Shown here piece by piece: positions 6,198 to 6,207 of a stretch of 6,207 nucleotides of DNA (within the stretch, counting starts at the first letter, position 1; each line of letters opens with the position of its first letter). Location: assembly GCA_003535195.1 (NCBI GenBank), contig DOHN01000046.1:8101-14307 (forward strand), in the 5' to 3' direction. A program made the position numbers and the translations under genes. The DNA is from Ruminiclostridium sp. Its GTDB lineage: Bacteria > Bacillota > Clostridia > DSM-8532. The notes under the pieces were generated by a model. It did no database searches. It was not told the origin of the DNA and saw only the letters and a program-made list of their open reading frames with translations.

Positions 6198-6207
6198 ATG
6201 GGGAACG

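Noticed and set aside
6191..6207. ATG at 6198 right after the SLH stop, as the start of a following gene
   Set aside because: GAGG at 6191-6194 is only three bases from this ATG, too close for normal initiation, and only three codons are visible. It cannot be judged without the sequence to the right.
1..6207. CRISPR arrays, tRNA or rRNA genes, insertion sequences, phage genes
   Set aside because: No regularly spaced repeats, no recognisable cloverleaf or rRNA segments, no transposase or integrase motifs and no terminal inverted repeats were seen. The window is a continuous transporter/SLH operon.

Overview
The window reads as one left-to-right operon from a Gram-positive, anaerobic Clostridia-type Firmicute. 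Supporting this are strong GGAGG ribosome sites in front of every gene, moderate base composition with mixed codon use, a Lys-rich N-terminus plus single membrane anchor on the adaptor protein, and an S-layer homology (SLH) protein. The genus cannot be named from this sequence. SLH proteins also occur in diderm Firmicutes, and no outer-membrane gene is visible here.

Layout: positions 1-234 are non-coding as far as I can see. They hold the leader of the operon, a good minus-strand extended -10 promoter pointing out of the left edge, and a pair of short direct repeats. Positions 235-2001 encode an unusually long membrane-fusion (MacA/YknX-like) adaptor. Positions 2003-2680 encode a MacB/LolD-type ABC ATPase, and 2680-3861 a four-helix MacB/FtsX-type permease. 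Positions 3909-6197 encode a secreted three-SLH-repeat protein with a long beta-rich tail. The last 10 bases are too short to interpret. The three transporter genes are tightly packed (1-base gap, then 1-base overlap), and the SLH gene follows after 47 bases with its own strong ribosome site. No terminator is visible inside the unit.

Working model: ATPase and permease form a MacB-type mechanotransmission exporter in the cytoplasmic membrane. The adaptor stands on its outer face, and the SLH protein probably sits in the cell wall outside it. The substrate is unknown; peptides, toxins and amphiphilic antimicrobials are typical for the family. The most interesting points are the adaptor, which appears to contain two adaptor modules in tandem with very short helical segments, a charged insert and a Gly/Met-rich tail, and the operonic pairing of an exporter with a wall-anchored SLH protein. 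The latter could be a dedicated wall-side partner where no TolC exists. Exporter operons of this type are known, so the novelty is in the architecture and the partner, not in the transporter core.
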